A stretch of 64,000 nucleotides of DNA, from assembly GCA_907163345.1 (NCBI GenBank), contig CAJQUN010000151.1, positions 806,001 through 870,000 of the forward strand, written 5' to 3'. Position numbers and translations under genes: made by a program. How positions within the stretch are numbered: the stretch's first letter is position 1; each line of letters starts with the position of its first letter. Below the pieces are notes generated by a model that was not told the DNA's origin, did not search any database, and saw only the letters and a program-made list of their open reading frames with translations. The stretch is from Haberlea rhodopensis. Its lineage: Eukaryota > Streptophyta > Magnoliopsida > Lamiales > Gesneriaceae. Shown piece after piece: positions 22,629 through 33,499 of the stretch.

Positions 22629-23110
22629 ACGAGTGATAGCTTTGGGTTGTTTAATCTAAAGTTAGTGGTTTCCATAAAGCGCATTCAATATTAAATTGTT
22701 AATTACGTGAACGAGAGTTACTAGTTGCAATTTGATGTTAGACTTAATATAGCTCGAGAGAGTATATTGAATAAATTTGGAAAACCCGTCACCTTAGAGA
22801 TGTATGTCGAAAAGAATTGTAAGAGTTAGGTTAGGTGAATAATTGTCTTGATACTTTCTTGTGGATTTTTCTCGTGATCGTCGACTATTTTGGTTGGATT
22901 ATAGTAGCTTAATTTAGTTTAGTTTAAATATTAATTGATTATCGTATGTTAAATATAGTTAAAAGACATCTTATTTGGTACTTGCTTGTTAGTCCCTGTG
23001 GGTTCGACAATCCGTATCTTCCTATCTATACTAAAACTTGACAACGTGCACTTGCGGTCTAAAATCGCTAGATTGGAATTAATTGTGTAAAATAAAAGTG
23101 ATCAAGTTTT

Positions 23111-23128
23111 TGGCGCCGTTGCCGGGGA
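23111..23128 (+). other. Primer-binding site, tRNA-Asp (B1)
   Basis: TGGCGCCGTTGCCGGGGA, six bases past the LTR end. Confidence 0.92.
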
Positions 23129-23255
23129 CTAACTTTAGTAATATCATACGAGAAGCTTTGGCTGTAATTTAACCATTTTTCCCTTTGTATATATTTATTT
23201 CGAAAAAAAAAAATTTTAATTTATTTTGTTTGTTTGTCTTGTGAGGTACTTGGAG

Positions 23256-24270
23256 ATGCTACATCAACAAGCCTTCACAAGCTTTGCCCAACAACGTTCC
23301 GAGCCATTCTACGCTGTTTGGGAGAGATTCAATGAATTGGCCAACACATTCCGGTATCACAACTTTTCGAACTATACTCTCTTGCAATATTTCTTCAACG
23401 GGTTGGATGCACAGACACGAGAATGGGTATTGAGCGGAGCACTGGTGACTGGGAGTCCCCTGGTCTATAGAGATGAGAACAGTGTGGTGCACTTGTTCAA
23501 TGATATGGCGGACTTTGATCATCACTGGCATTGTGATCCTTCACTACAAGGTTGGAGTCACCAATACCCACCAGAGCTTCACTACCCTATTGATACGCCA
23601 CAACCATTTGAACATCACGAAGAGAGGAGAGATAGTTCTGCAGATGTCACAACTCAGTTAGAGGATACCTTAGTAAGATTCTTGGCATCAACCGAGAACA
23701 GTTTGGAGGGCCAAACCAACGCTATGCGTCACCTGGAGCAGTAAATGACGGTCCTCATGGAAACAATTTCAACTAGTTGCCAAGAGGAAGAGATGAGGGC
23801 TACAAATCAAGAGGCGGTGAATCGAGTTTGGTTATATGATGATGATCACTCAACCAATCAAGTTTGGGGGAGTGATCCTCCTAGTGTGGAAGATTCAAAG
23901 GAATTTGAGCCTCTTCAAGAGATTGAGCCTACTTCAGAGATGTCTCCGAGGAGTTCCCATATGAAGATGAGTCGAATGTGATGTTGGAGAAGGAAGAGAC
24001 TTGCGAAGATTCCGATTTGAGTCCATCGATGGAAACATGTTCTATGCCATATGTGGATCCGTATTTTTCATTGATGCCAACTTCACCGCACTACATCCTC
24101 CAAGATTATCATTCTCTCATGCCTACTATTTCATGAAGAAAGTTGTTGGAGCGACGAGCTTACACCGTTACAATCTTGCCAATCTTGAGGGCATACTGAA
24201 TGAAGACCCATTAGTGGTATCATACGATACTTACTATGGGCGGCAGTCGCTCTTTGATGGTTGCTTCTGA
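23256..24270 (+). pseudogene. gag: Family B ORF: C-terminal half of a Gag domain plus unknown tail
   Basis: Begins at ATG 23256 (MLHQQAFTSF). Residues about 15-55 (FYAVWERFNELANTF, LLQYFFNGLD) align with the last part of the Gag core of family A (YEAWDRFKDLL, QTFYNGL), so the first half of the domain is absent. In-frame TAA at 23742-23744 replaces the CAA seen in B2, and a further frameshift near 23950-24000 moves the rest into another frame. The tail ends in NLEGILNEDPLVVSYDTY, shared with B2, whose function I do not recognise. Clearly broken in this copy. Confidence 0.8.
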
Positions 24271-25809
24271 TGGTCAAGCCGAAGACCAAATATCAATGCT
24301 TCTTGGGAGGCAACCCAAGCGTATCCTTTTGTTATTTCGTTTTGTTTTATTTTTCAATTTTCATTTTAGTTTTGTTTATCTCTCAAGTCGAATATTTTAC
24401 CATATGCATTCGTCTCTTGCTAGGTACTTGGTTGGAGCGATGAACCCCTACAACAGTGGAGCTTTCAAAAATAAATCTTTCTCAACCCTCATGCAAGCGT
24501 CTTGATCAGGGGAGTTCACTGTTGCCCTTTAGATTCTTTTAAACATTGAGGGCAATGTTTGATTTAAGTTTGGGGGAGTAGTAGCTTGCATGTTTTACTT
24601 GTTTTAACCACATGTTGTGTGCTTAAATGACAATTGAATCGTCCGATTATTATGAGCTAAAAAAAAAAAATTATGAGTTCAAACTTGAGAAAAGAATGAA
24701 TTATAGTAGTGACTATTCAATTAGGATTTTGATCTCACTATGCATATGAACTTGATTTGTGATTGGACTTGTACATGAATATCCTAAATTTTGAGTTAGC
24801 ATGTCAAGAATGAGGAATACTTTGAGCACAATGAGTCATGATCTTGTGGATTGCATGTTGAATAGTGATAATTATTGTGAGCTTGATGATTTGTCTTGAG
24901 CATCTTAGAGTTATCCTAGAACTTATTTGATGATGACATTTTGAGGCGAAATTTTATAGTTACAAACTCGACTTGGAAATGATCTAGGCGATCTTTGACA
25001 CGTTTGAGCCTTTCAAGCTTACCTAGTCATATCAATCCCTAGTGTCCCATTTGACCTTTATTGAAAAAAGAATGGTATATGCATTGCATATAATTAGACC
25101 CCATTCGACATTCTTGGCAAACTCATTATACTTACCCTTATTCGAGCCTAAATGAAAAAGTTATCCTTACCCTAAGGGAGTATAATGAATATCATTCGAT
25201 GCACTTGAATTGTTATATTGTGATGAGCTTATTGAAAAAAAAAAAATTTGATGAATGAGAAAAGAAAAAGATAGACAAATAGCCTTGAGAAAAAGATTGA
25301 CTAAATAAGACCCAAAGTGGCCAAGGCTATAAAAGAAAAAGAAGAGAAGCTCGATGTGTGCGAAAAAAATTTGAATTGTAATAGATTATACTCTCTTCTT
25401 TGCGATTATCCTATCTTTTCTTTGAAGCCAACACCAAAGGCCTTACATTACAAGCTTAAAAAGTCCTTTTGATCCAAGTCTAGGGAGTAACTATCATTAG
25501 TGGAGAAGTTGTTTGAAAATAGGCTTATGGGGTGCTTGATGATCATCTCGACTTTGAGTTAATTAGCATGATTTGATCTTGAATATGTGCATGAAACTTG
25601 AGAATGAAATTAGCACACACACACATTCCGAGTTTGAGATGTGTTGCTTGACTTAGGAGAAAACATGTCTTGTCAACTTTTGTATATGTGCATGAGATTT
25701 TTGAGAATAAAATAAGTCATGAAATAATTGTTTCAAGTATCAAGAATGAACTCTACCTTGTGATTTTAATGCTTAATCGAGGACGATTAAGTGATAAGTT
25801 TGGGGGAGT
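24271..25809 (+). other. Non-coding tail of B1 with central and 3' polypurine tracts
   Basis: A PPT-like TAAGTTTGGGGGAG at 24564-24577 follows CATTGAGGGCAATG. The 3' polypurine tract AAGTTTGGGGGAGT (25796-25809) abuts the LTR. Between them is 1.2 kb of non-coding sequence plainly related to that of family A. Confidence 0.78.
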
Positions 25810-27403
25810 TGATAGGGTTGAATATTACGCGTTTTTACGCTATGATATGTAATGGTTTTCGTGTTGATTCTTGAATTATTTTACGTTTTATGGTATATAT
25901 TTCTATATTTCAGGAATCAATGTTGAAATTCATAAAAGGGGAAGAAATCAAGCTAAAATGATGAAAAAATGAATAAAGTTGAAGAAAAGAGGAAAAAAAC
26001 CAGAATCCAAGACACATGTTGCTCATTTCTCCTCAAATTACTTTATGTTCGAGCCATGTTTTAGAAATGTGGTCCATATAAAATATGTAGAACTCTCTCT
26101 TATCTTCGCGTGGACAGCTGATTCATCAAATTCAGAGTTTGTATGAGAAAGTTACGGCTAAAATACGAAACTCGCCAGAAGCTGAAAAAGGCGAAGAAAA
26201 CATTCTGTGAAACTCGATCGATCGAGCGAGCATTTCCGATCGATCGAGAAGGGCTGAAAAAGCCACGAAATTCTTACTGGAAGGCTGGATCGATCGGCCA
26301 CTTTTCCGGATCGATCGGGACGAGGAGTTTTCATTAAAATACATTCCTTGTAGAGTTTGTATGCAAAATGGAAGTCCATAATTCTTTCCCCTATATATTA
26401 TACACAAAATTTTCAACCCAAAGGAAGACTTTTAACCTAAAAAAACGCCACACACAGCCTGCATCACACAGCCCCTCTTCACCATTCAAAACCTCACGCC
26501 TTCTTCACCAACGTTGAGAACCACACGCCTTTTCTTTTCTTTTTCTTCCCTTCCAAACCATACACGTCCAGCAACCCTTCTTTCCCATCATTAACCTCCA
26601 TCCTTCTACCACTCAACCTTCATCAACCCTTCACCCTATGTTTTGGAACGAGCCAACAAGATAATCGAAGAGCACGATCGAGAAAGAAGCGAGGAAGGAT
26701 CGAGAAGCAACGAAGAAGTCGACTTGGGAGTTTGCTTGTACTTTTCTATTGTTTGTTTTGAATTATTATTGGATTTATTGTGCTTTGAATGATTGAGAAA
26801 TATTCTAAACATTGTTTTTCCTTTAATATTCTTGATTGATTGAATTCATATATACTCTATGAGCATGTGTTATTGTTTTTTATGCTTTTGAAGGATTGAT
26901 CACCTTTGAATGATATTTTATTATAATTGAGATCGAGAGATGAAATTATAATACGATATAATAATTCATGCCGTGTGTTAAAGATTGAGATCGAGAGATA
27001 AAATCACACACGAGTGATAACTTTGGGTTGTTTAATCTAAAGTTAGTGGTTTTCATAAAGCGCATTCAATATTAAATTGTTAATTACGTGAACGAGAGTT
27101 ACTAGTTGCAATTCGATGTTAGACATAATATAGCTCGAGAGAGTATATTGAATAAATTCGAAAAACCCGTCACCTTAGAGATGTATGGAGAAAAGAATTG
27201 TAAGAGTTAGGTTAGGTGAATAATTGTCTTGATACTTTCTTGTGGATTTTTCTCGTGATCGTCGACTATTTTGGTTGGATTATAGTAGCTTAATTTAGTT
27301 TAGTTTAATTATTAATTGATTATCGTATGTTAAATATAGTTAAAAGACATCTTATTTGGTACTTGCTTGTTAGTCCCTGTGGGTTCGACAATCCGTATCT
27401 TCC
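25810..27403 (+). repeat. 3' LTR of B1 (3' end missing)
   Basis: Starts TGATAGGGTTGAATATTACG. Contains the palindrome array (26214-26318) and hairpin 1 as a perfect 10-bp stem (26919-26953). It stops at TATCTTCC, where the reverse-strand B LTR begins with a shared TCC. Confidence 0.88.
26214..26318. repeat. CGATCGATCG palindrome array (B1 3' LTR)
   Basis: Same two-pair layout and essentially the same bases as the array in the 5' LTR of B1. Confidence 0.9.
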
Positions 27404-27574
27404 AATCTAGCGATTTAGACCGCAACTGCACGGTGTCAAATTTTAGTATAGATAGGAAGATACAGATTGTCGAACCCAAAGGGACTAACAAGTAATTACC
27501 AAATATGATTTTTTTTAACTATATTTAACCTACGATAATCAATTAATAATTAAACAAACTAAATTAAGATACTA

Positions 27575-28759
27575 TGTTAGTTCCGAACTTAATCGATAAG
27601 ATTTTAAAGATGACAAAACATATCAGACCGGATCGAGAGAAATCAGACTGACCAGATAGATCGCCCAAAACAGATCAAGCTGATAAGATGACAAAGCATA
27701 TCAGACCGGATCGAGGGTAATCAGACTGACCAGATCGATAGCTCAAAACAGAACAAGCTGATAAGGTATATCGCATATCAGACCGGATCGATAGATATCA
27801 GACTGACTAGATCGAAGCTTCAGATCGATCTCAATCTTTATCAGATCAGAGCAGTCAAGGATGCATAAAGAGTGGCTCTTCAGTCCGAATCATTAATGGC
27901 TATTTATTGTAGCATTTAATGTCGCAATTAATGCTACAAAGGAAGGACCAAAGACTGAATATTACCATAAAAGGTAAGAAGACAAAGAAGAGCTTACCTG
28001 ACAGTCGCCGAAAGCATGAACCAGAACGGCAAGTATCCTGAAGAAGAAGACTGTAGCTTACTCAGAGATTAAGCAGAGTTAAGAGTTGCACATTAAGGGA
28101 AATAATGTCGTTGGTACATGCAACTATAAAAGGATGCAACAACAATACAAAAAAGAAGACTCTCGCTGATCAATCTATAAACGTACAAGAAAAGCAAATA
28201 CAACACAAGCTTACAAGCTCAGAAGCTCTCGAGCTGAAATTATTCTTAAGCACGATTACATTGTAATATTTGATCATTTAGGATCACTTGTGCGCATCTT
28301 GTGTATTCTGTATTGAAAAATAGAAGTGAGAAACAAATTGTAACTGTCAGACAGAGAGTGTCTGAACAGATCGAGTGACTAGGAGTTTCAGTCTGGTAGT
28401 GAGGTAAATCTAGCTGAATCGGGTTTGTACAACAGGATTATATAAATCAAAGTCTTCTAGTAGAAACCTTCCTTAATTGGAAGAAGGGGAGACGTAGAAG
28501 GATTACACCACCTTCGAACTTCCAGAAACATATCATGTGTCTTATCTTTCTGCACTCGTTCTTTCATTCAAGCCATCGAGCCGTTCTTACAAATATAAAA
28601 ACAGACCGTTCCGCACTTATACATTTAGTGGTCTGTTCTATAAAAGAGTTGATTAATAAACAGATTTCTTTCACTAATCCAAAAGAAATCACAAGGGATT
28701 AATTTTTTCAAGGAGTGTTTATTCACCCCCCCTCTAAACACTCCGGACCGATCCTAACA
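27575..28759. mobile_element. Solo LTR H (Copia-like)
   Basis: A 1,185-bp unit with ends TGTTAG...CTAACA flanked by a perfect duplication TACTA (27570-27574 and 28760-28764). The interrupted B LTR reads through exactly once one TACTA is removed. TATA-like CTATAAAAGG at 28124-28133. The run ATTCACCCCCCCTCTAAAC before the end is characteristic of Copia LTRs of SIRE/Tork kind. No interior remains, so it arose by LTR-LTR recombination. Confidence 0.92.
27604..27830. repeat. About 78-bp tandem repeat in solo LTR H
   Basis: Three successive copies (the last partial) of a unit containing CATATCAGACCGGATCGA, ATCAGACTGACCAGAT and CAAGCTGATAAG, near the LTR start. Confidence 0.85.
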
Positions 28760-29094
28760 TACTATAATCCAACCAAAATAGTCGACGATCACGAGAGAAA
28801 TCCACAAGAAAGTATCAAGACAATTATTCACCTACCCAACTCTTACAATTCTTTTCTCCATACATCTCTAAGGTGACGGGTTTTTCAAATTTATTCAATA
28901 TACTCTCTCGAGCTATATTAAGTCTAACATAAAATTGCAACTAGTAACTCTCGTTCACATAATTAACAATTTAAATGTTGAATGTGCTTTATTAAAACCA
29001 CTAACTTTAGATTAAACAACCCAAAGCTATCACTCGTATGTGATTTTATCTCTCGATCTCAATCTTTAACACACGGCATGAATTATTATATCGT

Positions 29095-29128
29095 ATTATA
29101 ATTTCATCCCTCGATCTCAATTATAATA
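29095..29128 (-). other. RNA hairpin 1 in inverted B LTR
   Basis: TATTATAATT (29095-29104) pairs with AATTATAATA (29119-29128). The loop carries one change from the usual sequence on the reverse strand (GAGATCGAGGGATGA). Confidence 0.6.
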
Positions 29129-29725
29129 AAATATCATTCAAAGGTGATCAATCCTTTAAAAGCATTAAGAACAATAACACATGCACATAGAGGATATATG
29201 AATTCAATCTCAAAATCAAAAGGACAAACTATGTTATTGATATTTCTCAATCATCAAAAACACAACAAATCCAATTATAATTCAAAACAAATAATAGAAA
29301 AGTAAAAGCAAACTCCCGAGTCGACTTCGTTCGTTGATTCTCGATCCTTCCTCGCTTCTTTCTCGATCGTGCTCTTCGATTATCTTGTTGGCTTGTTCCA
29401 AATCATAGGGTTAAAAGGTTGAAGGTGATAGATAGTGTGCAAGGTTCTGAATGTGAGATGGAGTGAAGGAGTTGGATGAGGCGTGTATGATTGGTGGAGG
29501 GAAAGAATGAAGTGGACGTGTGGTTGGGTTGGAGAAGGGATGGACGTGAGGTGAGATGGTGAAGGAAAGGGGGCTGAGATGGAGGCTGTATGAGGTGTTT
29601 TTCTAGGGTTAAAAGTCTTACTTTGGGTTGAAAATCTTGTGTATAATATATAGGGGAAAGAATTATGGACTTCCCTTTTGCATACAAACTCTACAAGGAA
29701 GGTATTTTAATGAAAACTCCTCGTC

Positions 29726-29832
29726 CCGATCGATCCGGAAAAGTGGCCGATCGATCCAGCCTTCCAGTAAGAATTTTGTGGCTTTTTCAGCCCTTCTCGA
29801 TCGATCGGAAATGTTAGCTCGATCGATCGAGC
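29726..29832. repeat. CGATCGATCG palindrome array (inverted B LTR)
   Basis: Two-pair array in reverse orientation, all four blocks intact. Confidence 0.9.
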
Positions 29833-30846
29833 TTCACAGAAAGTTTTCTTCGCCTTTTTCAGCTTCTGGCGAGTTTCATATTTTGGCCGTAACTTTCTCA
29901 TACGAACTCCAAATTTGATGAATCAGCTGTCCACGCGAAGATAAGATAAAGTTATACAACTCTTATATGGACCATATTTCCAAAACATGGCTCAAACATA
30001 TAGTAATTTGAGGAGAAAGGAGCAACATGTGTCTTGGATTCTGGTTTTTTTCTCTTTTCTTCAACTTTATTCATTATTTCATCATTTTAGCTTGATTTCA
30101 TCACCTTTCCCTACATTTCAATATTGATTCCTGAAATAGAGAAGTTGTTTGAAAATAGGCTTATAGGGTGCTTGATGATAATCTCGACTTTGAGTTGATT
30201 AACATGATTTGATCTTGAATATGTGCATGAAACTTAAGATTGACTATAGCACACACACGTTCCGATTTCGAGATGTGTTACTTGATTTAGGAGAAAACAT
30301 GTCTTGTCAACTTTTGTATATGTGCATGAGATTTCTGAGAATAAAATAAGTCATGAAATAATTGTTTCAAGTATCAAGAATGAACTCTGCCTTGTGATTT
30401 TAATACTTAATCGAGGACGATTAAGTGATAAGTTTGGGGGAGTTGATAGGGTTGAATATTACGCGTTTTTATGCTATGATATGTATATGTTTTCGTGTTG
30501 ATTCTTGAATTATTTTACGTTTTATGGTATATATTTCTATATTTCAAGAATCAATGTTGAAATTCATAAAAGGGGAAGAAATCAAGCTAAAATGATGAAA
30601 AAATGAATAAAGTTGAAGAAAAGAGGAAAAACCAGAATCCAAGACACATGTTGCTCCTTTCTCCTCACATTACTATATGTTCGAGCCATGTTTTGGAAAT
30701 GTGGTCCATATAAAAGTTGTAGAAATTTCTTTTATCTTCGCGTGGACAGCTGATTCATCAAATCTGGAGTTTGTATGAGAAAGTTACGGCAAAAATATGA
30801 AACTCGCCAGAAGCTGAAAAAGGCGAAGAAAACTTACTGTGAAGCT

Positions 30847-30951
30847 CAATCGATCGAGCAAGAATTTCCGATCGATCGAGAAAGGCTGAAAAAGCCACGA
30901 AATTCTTACTGTGAGGCTCGATCGATCGGCCACTTTGTCCGGATCGATCGG
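30847..30951. repeat. CGATCGATCG palindrome array (divergent B LTR)
   Basis: Two pairs; the first block is decayed to CAATCGATCGAG, the others are intact. Confidence 0.9.
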
Positions 30952-31537
30952 GACGAAGAGTTTTCAGAAAAATAACTTCCTTGTAGAGTTTGTATGCAAA
31001 AGGGAAGTCCATAATTCTTTCCTCTATACATATGAACAAATTTTACAACCCAAAATAAGACTTTAACCTAGGGAATAGCCTCCACACACCCATTCACCAT
31101 CCAAACCTCACGCCTTCTTCACCAACGTCCAGAACCACACGCCTTTTCTTTTCTTTTTCTTCCCTTCCAAACCATACACGTCCAGCAACCTTTCTTTCCC
31201 ATCATTAACCTCCATCCTTCTACCACTCAACCTTCATCCATCTTCATCTATTCAACCTAGGAATTGGAACAACCCAACAAGGCGATTCAAGAGACGATCG
31301 AGAAGGAAGCGAGAGAGGGAGCAAGGATCTACAACCGGAATCGACATCGGGAGTTTATTCTTGTCTTTTAATATTAGTTTTGATTTGTTTTGATTTACTA
31401 TGTTGAACTAATTTATTTATCGAGGCTAGGCGAATCCTTTGTTATGAACCTTCGATTTGATGATTGAATTCTTATAGTTCTTTGCGTATGTTTTATGTTC
31501 TTCATGCTTTTAGAGGATTGATCACCTTTGAATGATG

Positions 31538-31629
31538 TTAGTATCATAATTGAGATCGAGAGATGATTTTATGATACTAAATTAATAACTCATACCATGG
31601 ATTTCAGACGGAGATCGAGAGATGACGTC
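31538..31629 (+). other. Paired RNA hairpins with changed stems (divergent B LTR)
   Basis: Hairpin 1 is a perfect 12-bp stem, TTAGTATCATAA (31538-31549) with TTATGATACTAA (31569-31580), unlike the B1 stem but with GAGATCGAGAGATGA in its loop. Hairpin 2 pairs GACG (31607-31610) with CGTC (31626-31629), closing exactly the loop GAGATCGAGAGATGA. Both stems have changed on both sides relative to B1. Confidence 0.72.
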
Positions 31630-32097
31630 AAATACATGCGTGATAGCCATAGATATCTAGTAATTGAAAGCTATGAGTTTTCATGGATCTTATGCACATT
31701 GAATTGTTAAATAAGTGAACGAGAGTTACTTACTGCAATTCGGTGTTAGGTTTAATATAGCTCGAGAGAGTGTATTAGATAAATTGGGAGAACTCGTCAC
31801 CTTAAGAAATATTTGAATATTCAATCGAGAATTTTAGGGAATTGCATTGGTGAGCCAAAGTCTCGATAATCTTCTATAGTGGATTTTTCTCGTTTACTTT
31901 TATTGACTTGGTTGGATTAGTATTTTATTTTAATTAATTAGTCGTTAATTATAAATTAATTTTGTAGGTTAAATATAGTTAAAAGTGTCTTATTTGGTAC
32001 TTGTTAGTCCCTGTGGGTTCGACAATCCGTATCTTCCTATCTATACAAAAACTTGACACCGTGCACTTGCGGTCTAAAATCGCTAGATTGGTTGGAT

Positions 32098-33304
32098 TGA
32101 GAATTGTTGATCGATCGGAAAAATATCTCGATCGATCGAGCGAGGCAGTGAGTTTAAACGCTGAAGCAAACAGTGCACCGATCAATCGAAAAAACCTTTC
32201 GATCGATCGAGACACGATTTTCTGCAAATCTGATTTTCCAAAATTAACTTGATCTTCGGTGGTTTAAAAAGGGAATCTCTTCCATTCCATAGTATATCAT
32301 ATCAGACTCGATTTCCACCACCAAGGAACCCTAGCCGCCGCCTAGAAGAGCCGAGAGGAAGCCATCTTCTTCCTTCTTCATCCAAGCTTAAGCGTACCAT
32401 TTCCGGAGTGCAAGGAAGGAGCAAGAGAAGAAATCACGGTGCAACGCACGGATTCATTCCAGCCATTTATCGTATTTCTAAACTTTGATTTATTTAATTT
32501 TCATTTTCATTTGATGTTTTTGAGGTCGAGAGACAATTAAACTTCTTATGTAATTGATTTGAATTGAATCTAGTTTATTTTATTGAGTTTTAGTGAAATT
32601 GTGTTTCATTTATTGATTCGTTCGTGTTTGAGTGGATTGAGTTCTTATGTTCATGAATTAAACGCTTATTAAGATCAAAGCCTAGCTAACTTTGGTTGAA
32701 ATCTGTGAGTTATAATCAAGATCGAGAGATAACGTTATAATACGCTACATTAATTCATGATGTATGTTAAGATTGAGATCGAAAGATGAAATCGCATACG
32801 TGAGCACTTTGAATCGAGAGATTTAGAGTAACGAGGTTTTGAAGATTTATGAAATATTGGATTAGTAAATAGGTGCACGAGAGTGACTTGTTCTAATTTG
32901 ATATTAGTTTCTTTACAGCTCGAGAGAGTGTATTGAATATCATTGAAAACCTTTCACCTTAAGAATCAATTGTTTAGTAATTTCCTATTCAAACAAATCT
33001 TCGAAGAGAACATAGTTGAGCGAAAAGCGAGATAAATTTCTCGAGCGAATTACCTTTGCATACCCGGAACCCGTCATTTCATTTTATTCTCGTGTTTTAG
33101 TTCTAATTTCCGCATTAGTTAGTCTACCCCCATTTTAATCGTAGGCTAAATATAATTTTTCTAATTTTATTTGGTACATTAGTCCATGTGGATTCGACAA
33201 CCCTTACTTTCATTTCACTATACTAAAACTTGACAACCGTGCACTTGCGGTAGAATCGCTTCACACTACACTTTGAAATTTTCTGTTTAAAAATAAAGCG
33301 GTCA
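32098..33304 (+). repeat. Family A LTR, 5' truncated (A3 segment)
   Basis: Matches the 3' LTR of A2 from GAGAATTG onward (about 270 bp of LTR start missing) and ends AAAGCGGTCA before a PBS. It holds part of the palindrome array (32107-32211). Confidence 0.9.
32107..32211. repeat. CGATCGATCG palindrome array, partial (A3 LTR)
   Basis: The second and third pairs of the family A layout, linked by GCGAGGCAGTGAGTTTAAAC. One block is decayed to CGATCAATCGA. Confidence 0.9.
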
Positions 33305-33310
33305 AGTTTT

Positions 33311-33328
33311 TGGCGCCGTTGCCGGGGA
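33311..33328 (+). other. Primer-binding site, tRNA-Asp (A3)
   Basis: TGGCGCCGTTGCCGGGGA, six bases after the LTR, starting the family A interior that runs to 38163. Confidence 0.93.
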
Positions 33329-33499
33329 CTAATCTGTATAATATCATACGAGATTAGTTGATTGTAATTTAACCAATTCTTTATTATTTCATTTTTGTTA
33401 TTTCTTGTTCATTTTCAATTAGTTGATTTTGATTTTTGATTTGTGTATTTTTGTTGTCTCCTTTTGTCTGATCCAGTACAGGAACCACTTTTCTAGTGC

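Larger units (their letters stand above)
21525..23104 (+). repeat. 5' LTR of B1 (5' end missing)
   Basis: Ends AAAAGTGATCA before the PBS. TATA-like CTATATATTATACAC is at 22015-22029, about 70 bp downstream of the palindrome array. The hairpin pair at 22538-22628 lies about 500 bp after the TATA box, inside the predicted transcript. Confidence 0.88.
21525..27403 (+). mobile_element. Element B1: family B retrotransposon with truncated Gag
   Basis: The 5' LTR (21525-23104, about 95 bp missing at its start) and the 3' LTR (25810-27403, about 100 bp missing at its end) enclose PBS, a gag-like frame, a second PPT-like tract, a non-coding tail and the 3' polypurine tract. It has no protease or polymerase genes. 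Confidence 0.87.
27404..30138 (-). repeat. Inverted family B LTR, interrupted by solo LTR H
   Basis: Reverse-strand B LTR from near its 3' end (CCAATCTAGCG, 27401) to about 95 bp short of its 5' end (ATTGATTCCTGAAATA, 30138). It is head to head with the plus-strand LTR on its left. The stretch 29400-29620 is clearly diverged from the other B LTRs; the rest is close. Insert H occupies 27575-28759. Confidence 0.87.
30139..32091 (+). mobile_element. Family B 3' end: interior tail, polypurine tract and LTR
   Basis: Interior tail 30139-30443 (from GAGAAGTTGTTTG to AGTTTGGGGGAGT) followed by a B LTR from 30444. The LTR is a divergent subtype and is cut at about 32091, just before its last ~30 bases, where family A LTR sequence takes over. 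Confidence 0.85.
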
